From an uncultured Clostridia bacterium (GTDB lineage Bacteria > Bacillota > Clostridia > Oscillospirales > CAG-272), in contig CAOKAC010000013.1 of assembly GCA_948466345.1 (NCBI GenBank), positions 1 to 37,700 on the forward strand: a stretch of DNA of 37,700 nt. Reading direction: 5' to 3'. Every line of letters begins with the position of its first letter. Position 1 is the first letter of the stretch. The position numbers and the translations under genes were made by a program. The notes beneath the pieces are model-generated. The model did not search any database and had not been told where the DNA came from. It worked only from the letters and a program-made list of their open reading frames with translations. Positions 13,407 through 20,799 of the stretch are shown one piece after another.

Positions 13407-13536
13407 GAGGGGTGACGGGTATATGGTCGTACATATACGTGTCAAACTCGTGCATTCATCCACAGGTTACGGGCTGACTACCTCTAACCCTTGTACGAGC
13501 GTCACAAAAAAGGCTGCACATTGTGCAGCCTTTTTT
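13407..13536 (+). ncRNA. second copy of the element's structured small RNA
   Basis: Predicted between the promoter and the terminator (AAGGCTGCACA/TGTGCAGCCTT with a T-run, 13506-13536). Hairpins: GTATATG/CATATAC (13419-13425, 13432-13438) and CTCGTGCA/TGTACGAG (13447-13454, 13492-13499). The loop from 13455 to 13491 is the same as in the intact copy. Stem bases differ from that copy in a pairing-preserving way, although the rep gene beside it is dead. Confidence 0.65.
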
Positions 13537-13540
13537 CTTT

Positions 13541-13880
13541 TGACCAGTTGACCAGCACCCTGATCCCTTCGCCCCCGGCAGGGACGCTCCCGCAGGAGCG
13601 GAACACCCCTGCAGATTGGCAGGGGTGCACAAACGTGGATGCGGCTTGCGTAGCAAGACGCCGGGACGCCGCCGGCCGGAGGAGCATGCTGCGGCGCGTT
13701 GTGCCGCTGCTGCGATGCCGGCGCAAGGCCGCTGTGGACGCGGCGTAGCTGCGGCCGCGCGGCCTGGGGTGGTGCGTAGCACCGCCACGGCGGTGGCCTC
13801 TGTCTCTTTGGACCATTTTGCCGGCGCCGGCAAAATGAACCATGGCGGCGTAGCCGCTCTGCGCCCCCGCGCCCTCCTAC
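13541..13880. other. GC-rich non-coding block of the decayed copy
   Basis: About 340 bases of high GC with no supported gene. The edges are similar to 7485-7540 and to the last bases before 7850; the middle is different. It contains the perfect palindrome TTTTGCCGGCGCCGGCAAAA at 13815-13834. Confidence 0.5.
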
Positions 13881-13937
13881 AGTTTGCACTTTCCTTCCAT
13901 ATAGGTACTTGATATAGGGGACAGAATATCGTCAAAA

Positions 13938-14026
13938 GTGGATGTTGATGTATCTCTGTCAAAAACCGCAAACCACCTGTCAGCACTGGTCTTTCAGATC
14001 TTTTTAGGCCCATTCCCGAAAACCTC
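13938..14026 (+). pseudogene. rep gene fragment
   Basis: Corresponds to the first 30 codons of the Rep gene at 7881. One G is missing in the run at about 13988 (CACTGGTC against CACTGGGTC), shifting the frame, and the sequence is cut at 14026 after AACCTC. The product cannot be made. Confidence 0.85.
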
Positions 14027-14039
14027 ATAAATAAAGGTA

Positions 14040-14069
14040 TTGACAAAATTATACTGCATATTATATAAT
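14040..14069 (+). promoter_or_regulatory. promoter upstream of the small ORF and protease
   Basis: TTGACA (14040-14045), 18-base spacer, TATAAT (14064-14069). The block 14029-14054 matches 4605-4630 in 25 of 26 bases. Confidence 0.7.
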
Positions 14070-14117
14070 AAAGTTGCAAACACATATAAAATTATATTTT
14101 TTAGAATTGGAACTGCC

Positions 14118-14207
14118 ATGAAAAACTTTTATTTAAAAAAGCACGGCGGCTCATCTTGGTTTGCTGCAAAGGAATATCATTTGCAAATCAGCTATTTTTG
14201 CGCATAA
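14118..14207 (+). CDS. candidate 29-residue leader peptide
   Basis: ATG 14118 to TAA 14205-14207, in the transcript between the promoter at 14040 and the terminator at 14200. The peptide is rich in aromatic and basic residues (start MKNFYLKKHGG, end ISYFCA). Its stop codon lies inside the left arm of the terminator stem. The ribosome binding site is poor (TTGGAACTGCC). The overlap of stop codon and terminator is the layout expected of translation-controlled attenuation of the protease gene, but it could also be a chance frame. Confidence 0.35.
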   Translation: MKNFYLKKHGGSSWFAAKEYHLQISYFCA

Positions 14208-14249
14208 GTCGCTGTGCCAGCACACACGATTTATGCGCTTTTGTTTTTT
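14200..14249 (+). terminator. strong terminator or attenuator before the protease gene
   Basis: GCGCATAAGTCG (14200-14211) pairs with CGATTTATGCGC (14227-14238) in a 12-bp stem with one G-T pair. An inner TGTG/CACA pair extends it, and TTTTGTTTTTT follows. The protease ribosome binding site (AAAGGAG, 14280-14286) comes 30 bases later without an obvious new promoter. Confidence 0.85.
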
Positions 14250-14305
14250 CACATCAAAAATATGAACGATTATGCAAAGAAAGGAGTCTCTATATAAAAT
14301 CTAGA

Positions 14306-15717
14306 ATGATATCGTTACTTCTAACAACATTCATTATAGCAATGGCCTGCGCAGTACCTATTTATGCCTCGGATCCAGCTGACCCCGAATTTGATTGGGA
14401 AGCATGTGCATCGGAGGTTCGCCAGACCTATCTTTCAATGTCAGAAGAAGCGTGTGATACGGTAAGCCCTGAATATCTAAACAACTCCTATGAGGCGAAT
14501 GCCTATTATGACTGCATTCTGAAGTATATTGAAGCTGCCCCCGGTGAGCTTCGGGAGCACTTTTCCGGAGCCTTTGTAAACGATGCCGGAACGCTTGTTG
14601 TTCTTCTCTGCTGCACAACAGGCAATTGCCAAAACATTATTTCCAACGATTTGGTCTGTAAAAATGCTCTTTTTGAAGCGGGAAACGGTTCGTACTATGA
14701 AGCAAAAAAAACATTGGATGCAGTTAATGCGGGAATCGCACAGCTGCAGACGCAAGTTAGCAGTGGAGCCGTAGCAGATGCCGATGCGGCAGCACTTATG
14801 GACGCCTATCCGAGAACAGTATTTGATGAAGAAAATAATACTGTTTCTGTTGTGTTCAAAGTCTCTCCCGATGTAGAAAACGCTGTTGCAAAAACGAATG
14901 CCATTTCCCATAATAGGGGGGCTGCTCCTGTTCTCAGCGAAAAGGAAGAAACGGCTCTTACTATATACAATGGGTATATTCAGAATTTTAAAGCATATGT
15001 AGGCGATTGGGAAGCAGTTGTGTATGATGCCTCAGCAGAGGATGCACAAATTATAATGGATGAGGCAACTGAGTGGCGGCCAGGACGTTCAATTTTTGTA
15101 GTGAATACTATAATTGATAATCAAATCTATGGAAGTCAATGCAGTACCGGATATCGTGCTATGTATAGAAAAAATGACAGAACCTATCGCGGATTTGTCA
15201 CATGTGGTCACGGCACAAGTATAGGAAATTCTGTTTATCTTTCTACTAACACACAGAATGCAAATAAGATTGGCGTTATTCTGGATCGCCAATTTGGTGG
15301 AACTGTAGATGCCTCATTTATAAATATAACAAATGCGGGCGTTACCAGTAGCAATGCAATTTACTACACAAGTGCACAGCCCGGTGTTACCAAACAAGGA
15401 ACGGTGCTTGATGGCACACAGACAACAGTAGCAAAAAACTCTCTGATATATAAATCCGGACAGACAACCTATCTAACACAAGGACGGGTGTTCAATACAT
15501 CGGTTTCAGGATATAACAGCGATATATATTTTATGATATGATCCAAGCGGATAGGGCTATGACGGATAGTGGTGACAGCGGCGGCGTCACCTACATCTGC
15601 GATGGCGCTACTATTTATGGAAAAGCCGTAGGAATTGTTGGCGGGAAAATAAATAATTTGAGCGTATTTATAAAGGCAAGCAATATTCGCAGTGTATTTG
15701 GCCCTGATGCATATTAA
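14306..15717 (+). pseudogene. secreted S1-type serine protease, frameshifted before the catalytic serine
   Basis: The first frame (ATG 14306 to TGA 15539-15541) begins with a signal peptide (MISLLLTTFIIAMACAVPIYA), has a pro-region of about 230 residues, and then a trypsin-fold domain. The catalytic His is in FVTCGHGTS and the catalytic Asp in GGTVDASFIN. The frame ends just after YNSDIYFMI. In the -1 frame the protein continues with FYDMIQADRAMTDSGDSGG, which supplies the catalytic Ser motif GDSGG, and runs to the stop at 15715-15717. One indel in the AT-rich run 15521-15534 explains this. No classical slippery heptamer is visible, so a mutation or a sequencing error is likelier than programmed frameshifting. 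The start is preceded by AAAGGAG about 20 bases upstream, so a non-ATG start nearer to it is possible. Organisation (signal, long pro-region, protease) resembles alpha-lytic protease and streptogrisins. Confidence 0.85.
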
Positions 15718-15730
15718 TAAATGAAAAAAC

Positions 15731-15756
15731 GCGGCGGCATCTAATTGTGCCGCCGC
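15731..15756 (+). terminator. GC-rich hairpin after the protease gene
   Basis: GCGGCGGCA (15731-15739) pairs with TGCCGCCGC (15748-15756). The T-run is weak (ATCTATTC), so termination may be partial and the lipoprotein gene could be co-transcribed. Confidence 0.6.
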
Positions 15757-15786
15757 ATCTATTCATAATAAAATGGGGGATCTTAT

Positions 15787-16824
15787 ATGAAAGATTTTAT
15801 AAAAATGATTATATTGAGTACTGTCTGTATAATGATCGCCGGCTGTTCTGCCCGTCCAATTGAAATAAACGAAATTATAAGAGATTACCTAGCCTTATGC
15901 AATGTTGAAAACAGCAGACTTACAAGTATGGATTACAAGGGTATCAGCGAATATACGGTAAGTACAACCGATATAAAATTTTCCGAAATTTCAAAGCGTA
16001 TTGATGAAGTGCTGGAATACTATTTTAAACGGCAGTCTTGCGACGGCCATAAAATTATAAGTGGTGACGCAGTTTCTCTAAATATTGAAATTGCAGATAC
16101 CACCGGAACCTCGATATACCGTGATGACAACGTGGTCGTAATTGTCGGCTCCGGTCATTTTGATTCTTTTATAGAACAGCGTCTCATTGGAATGACTGCT
16201 GGAGAATTATTTACGGTTCCTATTGATGCCTTATCATACGATTGCTATAAGGCGGATCAGGAAGCTATCCTTACAGCAAAGATTATATCGGTTTATCAAT
16301 ACACAGAAGAAGATGATACCGCAGACTTTCTGAAACAGCAGAATTTTTCATCGTTCTCTGATTTTTATGACTATTTATTTAAACTAAAGCGGGACGAACT
16401 TACATATGAAAGCTTTGTCGAGGAAAAAGACGCATTTTTCAACGCTGCGTTTGATAAATGTACTTTTTCCATATCAGAGGAAGATCTAAAAAAATGCTCC
16501 CTTCAAACTGTGATAAAGCATAAGGAATCTGCCGAATCCCTGGACATGCCGTTAGATGCATACTATACTGAAATGTTAAATATAACAGATGAAGATGCTT
16601 TTTTTGTAATGTGTACAAAATCAGCCAGTTATGAAATCAAAAAATACCTCGTAATTGGGGCGCTGGCCAGTCGGGAAAAAATTTATGTTTCTGATGAAGC
16701 TTTTGATACTTTCTGTTCTAAAAATCAACTTGATAGAAACGATACCAAGGTGATTGCGGCTGCAAAATGCTATTGCCTTGAAAATGAAGTACTAAAAAAA
16801 TATATTAACATAGCGTTTTTTTGA
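15787..16824 (+). CDS. trigger-factor-like lipoprotein (FKBP-type domain plus C-terminal chaperone arm)
   Basis: A 345-residue protein from ATG 15787. The N-terminus is a lipoprotein signal with lipobox IAGC (Cys at about residue 20). Residues about 90-170 resemble the FKBP-like peptidyl-prolyl isomerase domain of trigger factor: GDAVSLNIEIAD, then VGSGHFDSFIEQRLIGMTAGE and a following strand. Residues about 190-340 are helical, like the trigger factor C-terminal arms. It would be an extracellular, membrane-tethered folding factor. It lies 69 bases after the secreted protease, separated by a weak hairpin, so it may fold that protease or its relatives. Isomerase activity is not assured, because few aromatic active-site residues can be matched. 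Confidence 0.75.
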   Translation: MKDFIKMIILSTVCIMIAGCSARPIEINEIIRDYLALCNVENSRLTSMDYKGISEYTVSTTDIKFSEISKRIDEVLEYYFKRQSCDGHKIISGDAVSLNIEIADTTGTSIYRDDNVVVIVGSGHFDSFIEQRLIGMTAGELFTVPIDALSYDCYKADQEAILTAKIISVYQYTEEDDTADFLKQQNFSSFSDFYDYLFKLKRDELTYESFVEEKDAFFNAAFDKCTFSISEEDLKKCSLQTVIKHKESAESLDMPLDAYYTEMLNITDEDAFFVMCTKSASYEIKKYLVIGALASREKIYVSDEAFDTFCSKNQLDRNDTKVIAAAKCYCLENEVLKKYINIAFF

Positions 16825-16831
16825 TAAACAG

Positions 16832-16860
16832 TTGACAAACACATAAAATTTTGCTATACT
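16832..16860 (+). promoter_or_regulatory. promoter of the ylxM-ffh operon
   Basis: TTGACA (16832-16837), 17-base spacer, TATACT (16855-16860). The inverted repeat TGTAAAG-7-CTTTACA at 16861-16881 begins directly after the -10 box and covers the expected transcription start, the position of an operator. Confidence 0.75.
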
Positions 16861-16883
16861 TGTAAAGTAATTTGCTTTACAGA

Positions 16884-17243
16884 ATGGATGCAAAAATGTT
16901 TCAGAAAGATATGCGCCTGTCTCTGCTGCTGGATTTTTATGGAGATATTTTGTCTGAGCGGCGTCGAGAATTGATTACTTTATATTACGATGAGGACCTT
17001 TCCCTTTCAGAAATTGCAGAGAATACCGGTATATCCCGGCAAGGTGTGCGGGACTCTATAAAAAAGAGCGAACAAGAATTGCTGCATTTGGAAGAGACAT
17101 TGGCATTAGCAGCGCGCTTTGAAAGTCTGCAAAAGCAGGTTGCAGAAATTTGCAAAGATTTGTATGCACTCTCAGAAGAACATTTTGATATGCGTGATTC
17201 GCTGATAAAAATCACCCAAAAGTTAGAAAAACTTTCCATATAA
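16884..17243 (+). CDS. ylxM: YlxM/UPF0122 family helix-turn-helix protein
   Basis: About 119 residues from ATG 16884 (or 115 from ATG 16896; neither has a strong ribosome binding site). The N-terminal part, RLSLLLDFYGDILSERRREL, and the sigma-70 region-4-like helix-turn-helix LSLSEIAENTGISRQGVRDS are typical of YlxM, which nearly always precedes ffh in Firmicutes. The C-terminal part is a coiled coil extending the usual length slightly. It is linked to the signal recognition particle pathway by context; its exact role is not established. A palindrome at its promoter may be its own operator (inference). Confidence 0.9.
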   Translation: MDAKMFQKDMRLSLLLDFYGDILSERRRELITLYYDEDLSLSEIAENTGISRQGVRDSIKKSEQELLHLEETLALAARFESLQKQVAEICKDLYALSEEHFDMRDSLIKITQKLEKLSI

Positions 17244-17264
17244 TTACAGAAGCGGAGGAAAGCG

Positions 17265-18602
17265 ATGTTTTCAAGTCTCAGTGACAAATTAAGCAACGCC
17301 CTTGGAAAATTCAGAAACAAGGGAAAGCTGACCGAAGCAGATATTAAATCCGGAATGCGCGAAATTAAGCTTGCCCTCTTAGAAGCGGATGTAAGCTTTA
17401 AAGTGACAAAGGAATTTGTTGCACGCGTTTCCCAGCGTGCCGTGGGAGCGGAAGTAATGGAAAGCCTAGTTCCCTCCCAGCAGATTGTAAAAATTGTCAA
17501 TGAAGAGCTTACCGGTCTTATGGGAAGTACCAGAGCTAAGTTGGAAATTTCTTCAAGCCCGCCTACTGTGGTTATGATGTGTGGATTGCAAGGCGCGGGC
17601 AAAACAACCCACAGCGCTAAAATTGCAGGGCTTTATAAAAAGCAAGGCAAGCATCCCCTTCTGGTAGCCTGTGATATCTATCGCCCTGCTGCAATTAAAC
17701 AATTGCAGATAGTAGGCCAGCAGTTGGATATTCCCGTTTTTGAAATGGGCAATACTTCTCCGGTCAAAATTGCAAAAGAGGCAATCAAATACGCACAAAA
17801 AAATGGCCACGATATGGTGTTTTTGGACACGGCCGGCAGACTGCATGTAGATGAAGCATTAATGGCAGAACTATCTGATATACGAGATGCTGTGCATCCC
17901 ACAGAAATTTTGCTTGTAGTGGATGCAATGCTGGGACAGGACGCCGTAAATGTGGCAGAATCCTTCAACAATCTTTTGGATATTACGGGCGTAGTTCTGA
18001 CAAAGCTGGATGGCGATACCAGAGGAGGCGCAGCGCTTTCTGTGCGATATACAACCGGCAAGCCTATTAAATTTGTTGGAACGGGTGAAAAGTTGGATAC
18101 CATTGAGCCCTTTTATCCGGATCGTATGGCCAGCCGTATTTTAGGAATGGGAGATGTGCTTTCTCTAATCGAAAAGGCAGAACAAGCTATCGATGAGAAA
18201 AAAGCGGCAGAACTGGAACGAAAACTTCGCGAAAGCTCCTTCACTTTATCCGACTATTTGGATCAGCTGCATCAGCTAAAAAATATGGGCAATCTGGAAA
18301 GCATTCTTGGTATGATCCCTGGTATGAACAAAGGCGCAATGAAGGATGCAAAAGTTGATGAAAACGCACTTAAGCATACAGAGGCAATTATTCTTTCCAT
18401 GACAATGGCAGAGCGGGAGCGGCCAGAATTGATCAACGGTTCCCGCCGCAAACGGATTGCTGCCGGCAGCGGTACCTCCGTAGAAGAAGTAAACCGATTA
18501 ATGAAGCAGTATGATCAAATGAACAAAATGTTTAAGCAAATCGGTGGGATGGGGCGTAAAGGAAAAGGCAAAAAAAGGTTAAAGATGCCGTTCCAATTTT
18601 AA
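17265..18602 (+). CDS. ffh: signal recognition particle protein Ffh
   Basis: A 445-residue protein of normal length. It has an N-terminal four-helix N domain; a GTPase G domain with GLQGAGKTT (G1, near residue 107), DTAGR (G3) and TKLDGDTRGG (G4 region); and a methionine-rich M domain from about residue 300 (MGNLESILGMIPGMNKG, later MNKMFKQIGGMGRKGKGKK). It binds 4.5S/6S RNA and signal sequences on ribosomes and delivers them to FtsY. It lies 21 bases after ylxM behind GGAGG, in one operon with rpsP and khpA. Confidence 0.97.
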   Translation: MFSSLSDKLSNALGKFRNKGKLTEADIKSGMREIKLALLEADVSFKVTKEFVARVSQRAVGAEVMESLVPSQQIVKIVNEELTGLMGSTRAKLEISSSPPTVVMMCGLQGAGKTTHSAKIAGLYKKQGKHPLLVACDIYRPAAIKQLQIVGQQLDIPVFEMGNTSPVKIAKEAIKYAQKNGHDMVFLDTAGRLHVDEALMAELSDIRDAVHPTEILLVVDAMLGQDAVNVAESFNNLLDITGVVLTKLDGDTRGGAALSVRYTTGKPIKFVGTGEKLDTIEPFYPDRMASRILGMGDVLSLIEKAEQAIDEKKAAELERKLRESSFTLSDYLDQLHQLKNMGNLESILGMIPGMNKGAMKDAKVDENALKHTEAIILSMTMAERERPELINGSRRKRIAAGSGTSVEEVNRLMKQYDQMNKMFKQIGGMGRKGKGKKRLKMPFQF

Positions 18603-18677
18603 CGGAACAATTATTTGTTACTGTGCGGCCTAGCCGCTGTGTATAAAAGTATTCATTTATTTTGGAGGACATGAAAA

Positions 18678-18920
18678 ATGGTTAAAATCAGACTGAGAAG
18701 AATGGGCGCAAAAAAGAATCCCTTTTACCGTGTAGTTGTAGCAGATTCCAGGTACCCCAGAAACGGCAGATTTATTGAAGAAGTAGGATACTATGATCCT
18801 ATGACCAATCCTGCTACAGTAAAGCTGGATAAGGAAAAAATAACAAAATGGATTGCAAACGGCGCACAGCCTACCGATACTGTAAAAGCTCTGATCGACA
18901 ATTATTCCGATGCACAGTAA
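18678..18920 (+). CDS. rpsP: 30S ribosomal protein S16
   Basis: An 80-residue protein with the S16 start [20 protein letters not shown] and the [13 protein letters not shown] motif. GGAGG lies 9 bases upstream. It takes the usual place after ffh. Confidence 0.97.
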   Translation: MVKIRLRRMGAKKNPFYRVVVADSRYPRNGRFIEEVGYYDPMTNPATVKLDKEKITKWIANGAQPTDTVKALIDNYSDAQ

Positions 18921-18938
18921 AACGCAGGAGGATTCATT

Positions 18939-19175
18939 ATGATCGATCTGGTTCGTCTTCTTGAAGACATAGCCAAATCCATTGTCGAAAATCCTGATGA
19001 CGTTAAGGTAACACAGGAAATCAACGGCGATAGTGTGACCCTAACTTTAAAAGTCGCTGAAGGAGACATGGGAATGGTCATCGGAAAGCACGGCAATATT
19101 GCCAGAGCCGTTCGTACTGTGATGAAAGCTGCTGCAAAGCTTGCTGATATGAAGGTCACAGTAGAAATACGATAA
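18939..19175 (+). CDS. khpA: KH-domain RNA-binding protein KhpA
   Basis: A 78-residue protein, of the YlqC/KhpA family. The type II KH signature is GMVIGKHGNIARAVRTVM near residues 47-64. KhpA pairs with KhpB/Jag in Gram-positive bacteria to bind many RNAs and influence cell division. It starts 18 bases after rpsP behind AGGAGG. The gene order ffh-rpsP-khpA is standard, but rimM, trmD and rplS, which normally follow, are absent here: a terminator comes next, then ldh. Confidence 0.95.
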   Translation: MIDLVRLLEDIAKSIVENPDDVKVTQEINGDSVTLTLKVAEGDMGMVIGKHGNIARAVRTVMKAAAKLADMKVTVEIR

Positions 19176-19199
19176 AAAAGCCCCGTTATGGGGCTTTTT
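19174..19199 (+). terminator. terminator of the ffh-rpsP-khpA operon
   Basis: AAAAAGCCCC, loop GTTAT, GGGGCTTTTT, directly at the khpA stop. Confidence 0.9.
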
Positions 19200-19319
19200 A
19201 CTATTTATAGAACCATCTTACTCCCTGCCCTTTATTAGTATTTACATACGCTATATTTTTCTGCATTTAGGATAACCTATTGGTAGACCGAATAAAGAAA
19301 GAATGGGAGAATCGATAAT

Positions 19320-20264
19320 ATGCAAATGCAAAAAATTGGGATAGTAGGCTGTGGGAATGTAGGCGCGACTATTGCTTATACAGTTGCGCAATCCAAACTA
19401 TTTTCTGAAATCGTACTCATTGATCGAGATGAAGAAAAGGCGCGCAGTGAAGTAATGGATTTAAGTCATTGCCTATCTTTTCTGGCGCCTATGTCCATCT
19501 ATCAAGGAACCTATGAAAAGTTAAGCGGCGCAGGTATTGTAGTAATCGCAGCTGGCGCCAACCAGGAAGAAGGAGAAGACAGACTGGCGCTGGCACAAAA
19601 AAATGTCAAAATTATCGAAGACATTGTTCCCCGTATTGCTGCTGTAAATCAGGATTGTATCCTTCTTCTTGTTACCAACCCTGTAGATATCTTATCCTAT
19701 GAAGCATACCGACTCTCCGGTTTTGATCCCTGTCGCGTAATTGGAAGCGGCACTGTATTGGACAGTGGCCGCCTGAAATATTTGGTGGGCGAGCGGCTAA
19801 ACGTCGATCATCGAAACGTGCATACTTTTATCATTGGGGAGCATGGAGATTCAGAACTGGCCGTATGGAGCAGTGCAAATGTGTCTGGTATTGATTTAGA
19901 TGATTATCTAACAATGTGCGGCGGCGGACTAGGCGACTTATATGGCACATATGAGTCGGTAGTCAGCAGTGCATACGAAATCATTCAAGGCAAAGGCGCT
20001 ACCTATTACGCGATTGCCCAGGCGGCCCTGCGGATCATTCGCAGTATTGCAAGAGATGAAAATACCATTCTTCCTGTATCTACCCTAATCAGCGGACACT
20101 ATAATATCGACGACGTATATCTCAGTGTTCCCTGTGTAGTAGGAAAAGGCGGCGTAAAGCATGTGCTGGATATTCCGTTGAATGAAGATGAATCAACACG
20201 GCTTCACAAATCAGCAGAACGGCTTCGGCAGGTGCTGGACAGCCTCCACTACGCTACAGTATAA
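19320..20264 (+). CDS. ldh: L-lactate dehydrogenase
   Basis: A 314-residue protein. It has an N-terminal NAD-binding fold (IGIVGCGNVGATIAY), the substrate loop GANQEEGEDRL with the Gln that selects lactate over malate and the following Arg, TNPVD, GSGTVLDSGRL, and the catalytic His in IIGEHGDSE. It reduces pyruvate to L-lactate, regenerating NAD+ in fermentation. A GGGAG ribosome binding site is 10 bases before the start. It is a monocistronic unit ending in a terminator shared with spoIIID. The 120 bases upstream hold no clear consensus promoter. Confidence 0.93.
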   Translation: MQMQKIGIVGCGNVGATIAYTVAQSKLFSEIVLIDRDEEKARSEVMDLSHCLSFLAPMSIYQGTYEKLSGAGIVVIAAGANQEEGEDRLALAQKNVKIIEDIVPRIAAVNQDCILLLVTNPVDILSYEAYRLSGFDPCRVIGSGTVLDSGRLKYLVGERLNVDHRNVHTFIIGEHGDSELAVWSSANVSGIDLDDYLTMCGGGLGDLYGTYESVVSSAYEIIQGKGATYYAIAQAALRIIRSIARDENTILPVSTLISGHYNIDDVYLSVPCVVGKGGVKHVLDIPLNEDESTRLHKSAERLRQVLDSLHYATV

Positions 20265-20270
20265 ATCGGT

Positions 20271-20300
20271 AAAAAAAGAAGGCGCAATGCCTTCTTTTTT
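20271..20300. terminator. bidirectional terminator between ldh and spoIIID
   Basis: AAAAAAGAAGGC (20272-20283), loop GCAAT, GCCTTCTTTTTT (20289-20300). Confidence 0.9.
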
Positions 20301-20307
20301 ACGGACT

Positions 20308-20607
20308 TTATCCTGAAACTTTTTTCATCGCACAGTACTTTTGTTTTGTTGCCTGGCCACCTCGCAAATGGCGTTCCGCCTTGTTGCGGATCAGTACCTT
20401 TTTCACCTCCCCATATAAGGTGCGGTCGGTTTCCCGCAGCTTTTCTGTAACATCCTTGTGCACGGTAGATTTGCTGATTCCAAATTTTGCTGCAGCCTCC
20501 CGCACAGTTCCATTTGTTTCAATTATGTATTCGCCAAGAATTACACATCTTTCTTTTTCTTGACTGTCTTTCCTGATCTTTGCTGGACTTTTGTAAATTT
20601 TAGACAT
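20308..20607 (-). CDS. spoIIID: sporulation transcriptional regulator SpoIIID
   Basis: A 99-residue protein. Helix-turn-helix TVREAAAKFGISKSTVHKDV followed by basic NKAERHLRGGQATKQKY is the SpoIIID signature. It is a mother-cell DNA-binding protein that tunes sigma-E and sigma-K regulons, so the organism should form spores. The N-terminus is about 10 residues longer than in B. subtilis, as I recall. GGAG is suitably placed before ATG 20607. Confidence 0.95.
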   Translation of the reverse strand: MSKIYKSPAKIRKDSQEKERCVILGEYIIETNGTVREAAAKFGISKSTVHKDVTEKLRETDRTLYGEVKKVLIRNKAERHLRGGQATKQKYCAMKKVSG

Positions 20608-20721
20608 AGCCTCTACTCCGTATCAGTTACTTCGCTAATATATATGTGCTCCTTTAAAATGCTATGCAAAAATAATAGGGAGAATCTTTTCATAAAGGAT
20701 CATAAATTCACAGATTATGCA

Positions 20722-20750
20722 TTGACAATCCATATATTTCATTATAAAAT
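20722..20750 (+). promoter_or_regulatory. promoter of htpG
   Basis: TTGACA (20722-20727), 17-base spacer, TAAAAT (20745-20750). No CIRCE heat-shock inverted repeat is seen nearby. Confidence 0.65.
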
Positions 20751-20799
20751 AATAAATTAGTAATTTTATACGCAAAAACAAAATGAAAGGAATAAGAAA

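Larger units (their letters stand above)
13044..14026 (+). mobile_element. decayed second copy of the rolling-circle element
   Basis: 13044-13320 matches 6976-7252 with one clear mismatch (offset 6068). The small RNA and the last 140 bases before and into rep also match the intact element, while the GC-rich block between has diverged. Homology stops inside rep at 14026. Everything after that (the recombinase and the other genes, and the right repeat) is missing. It carries the left repeat, both recombination half-site pairs, the large stem-loop, the promoter and the RNA, so it may still respond to factors from the intact copy. Confidence 0.88.

Noticed and set aside
15521..15541. Programmed -1 frameshift in the serine protease
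   Set aside because: No XXXYYYZ slippery heptamer is in the right phase and no clear downstream stimulatory stem is visible; a mutation or sequence error is simpler.
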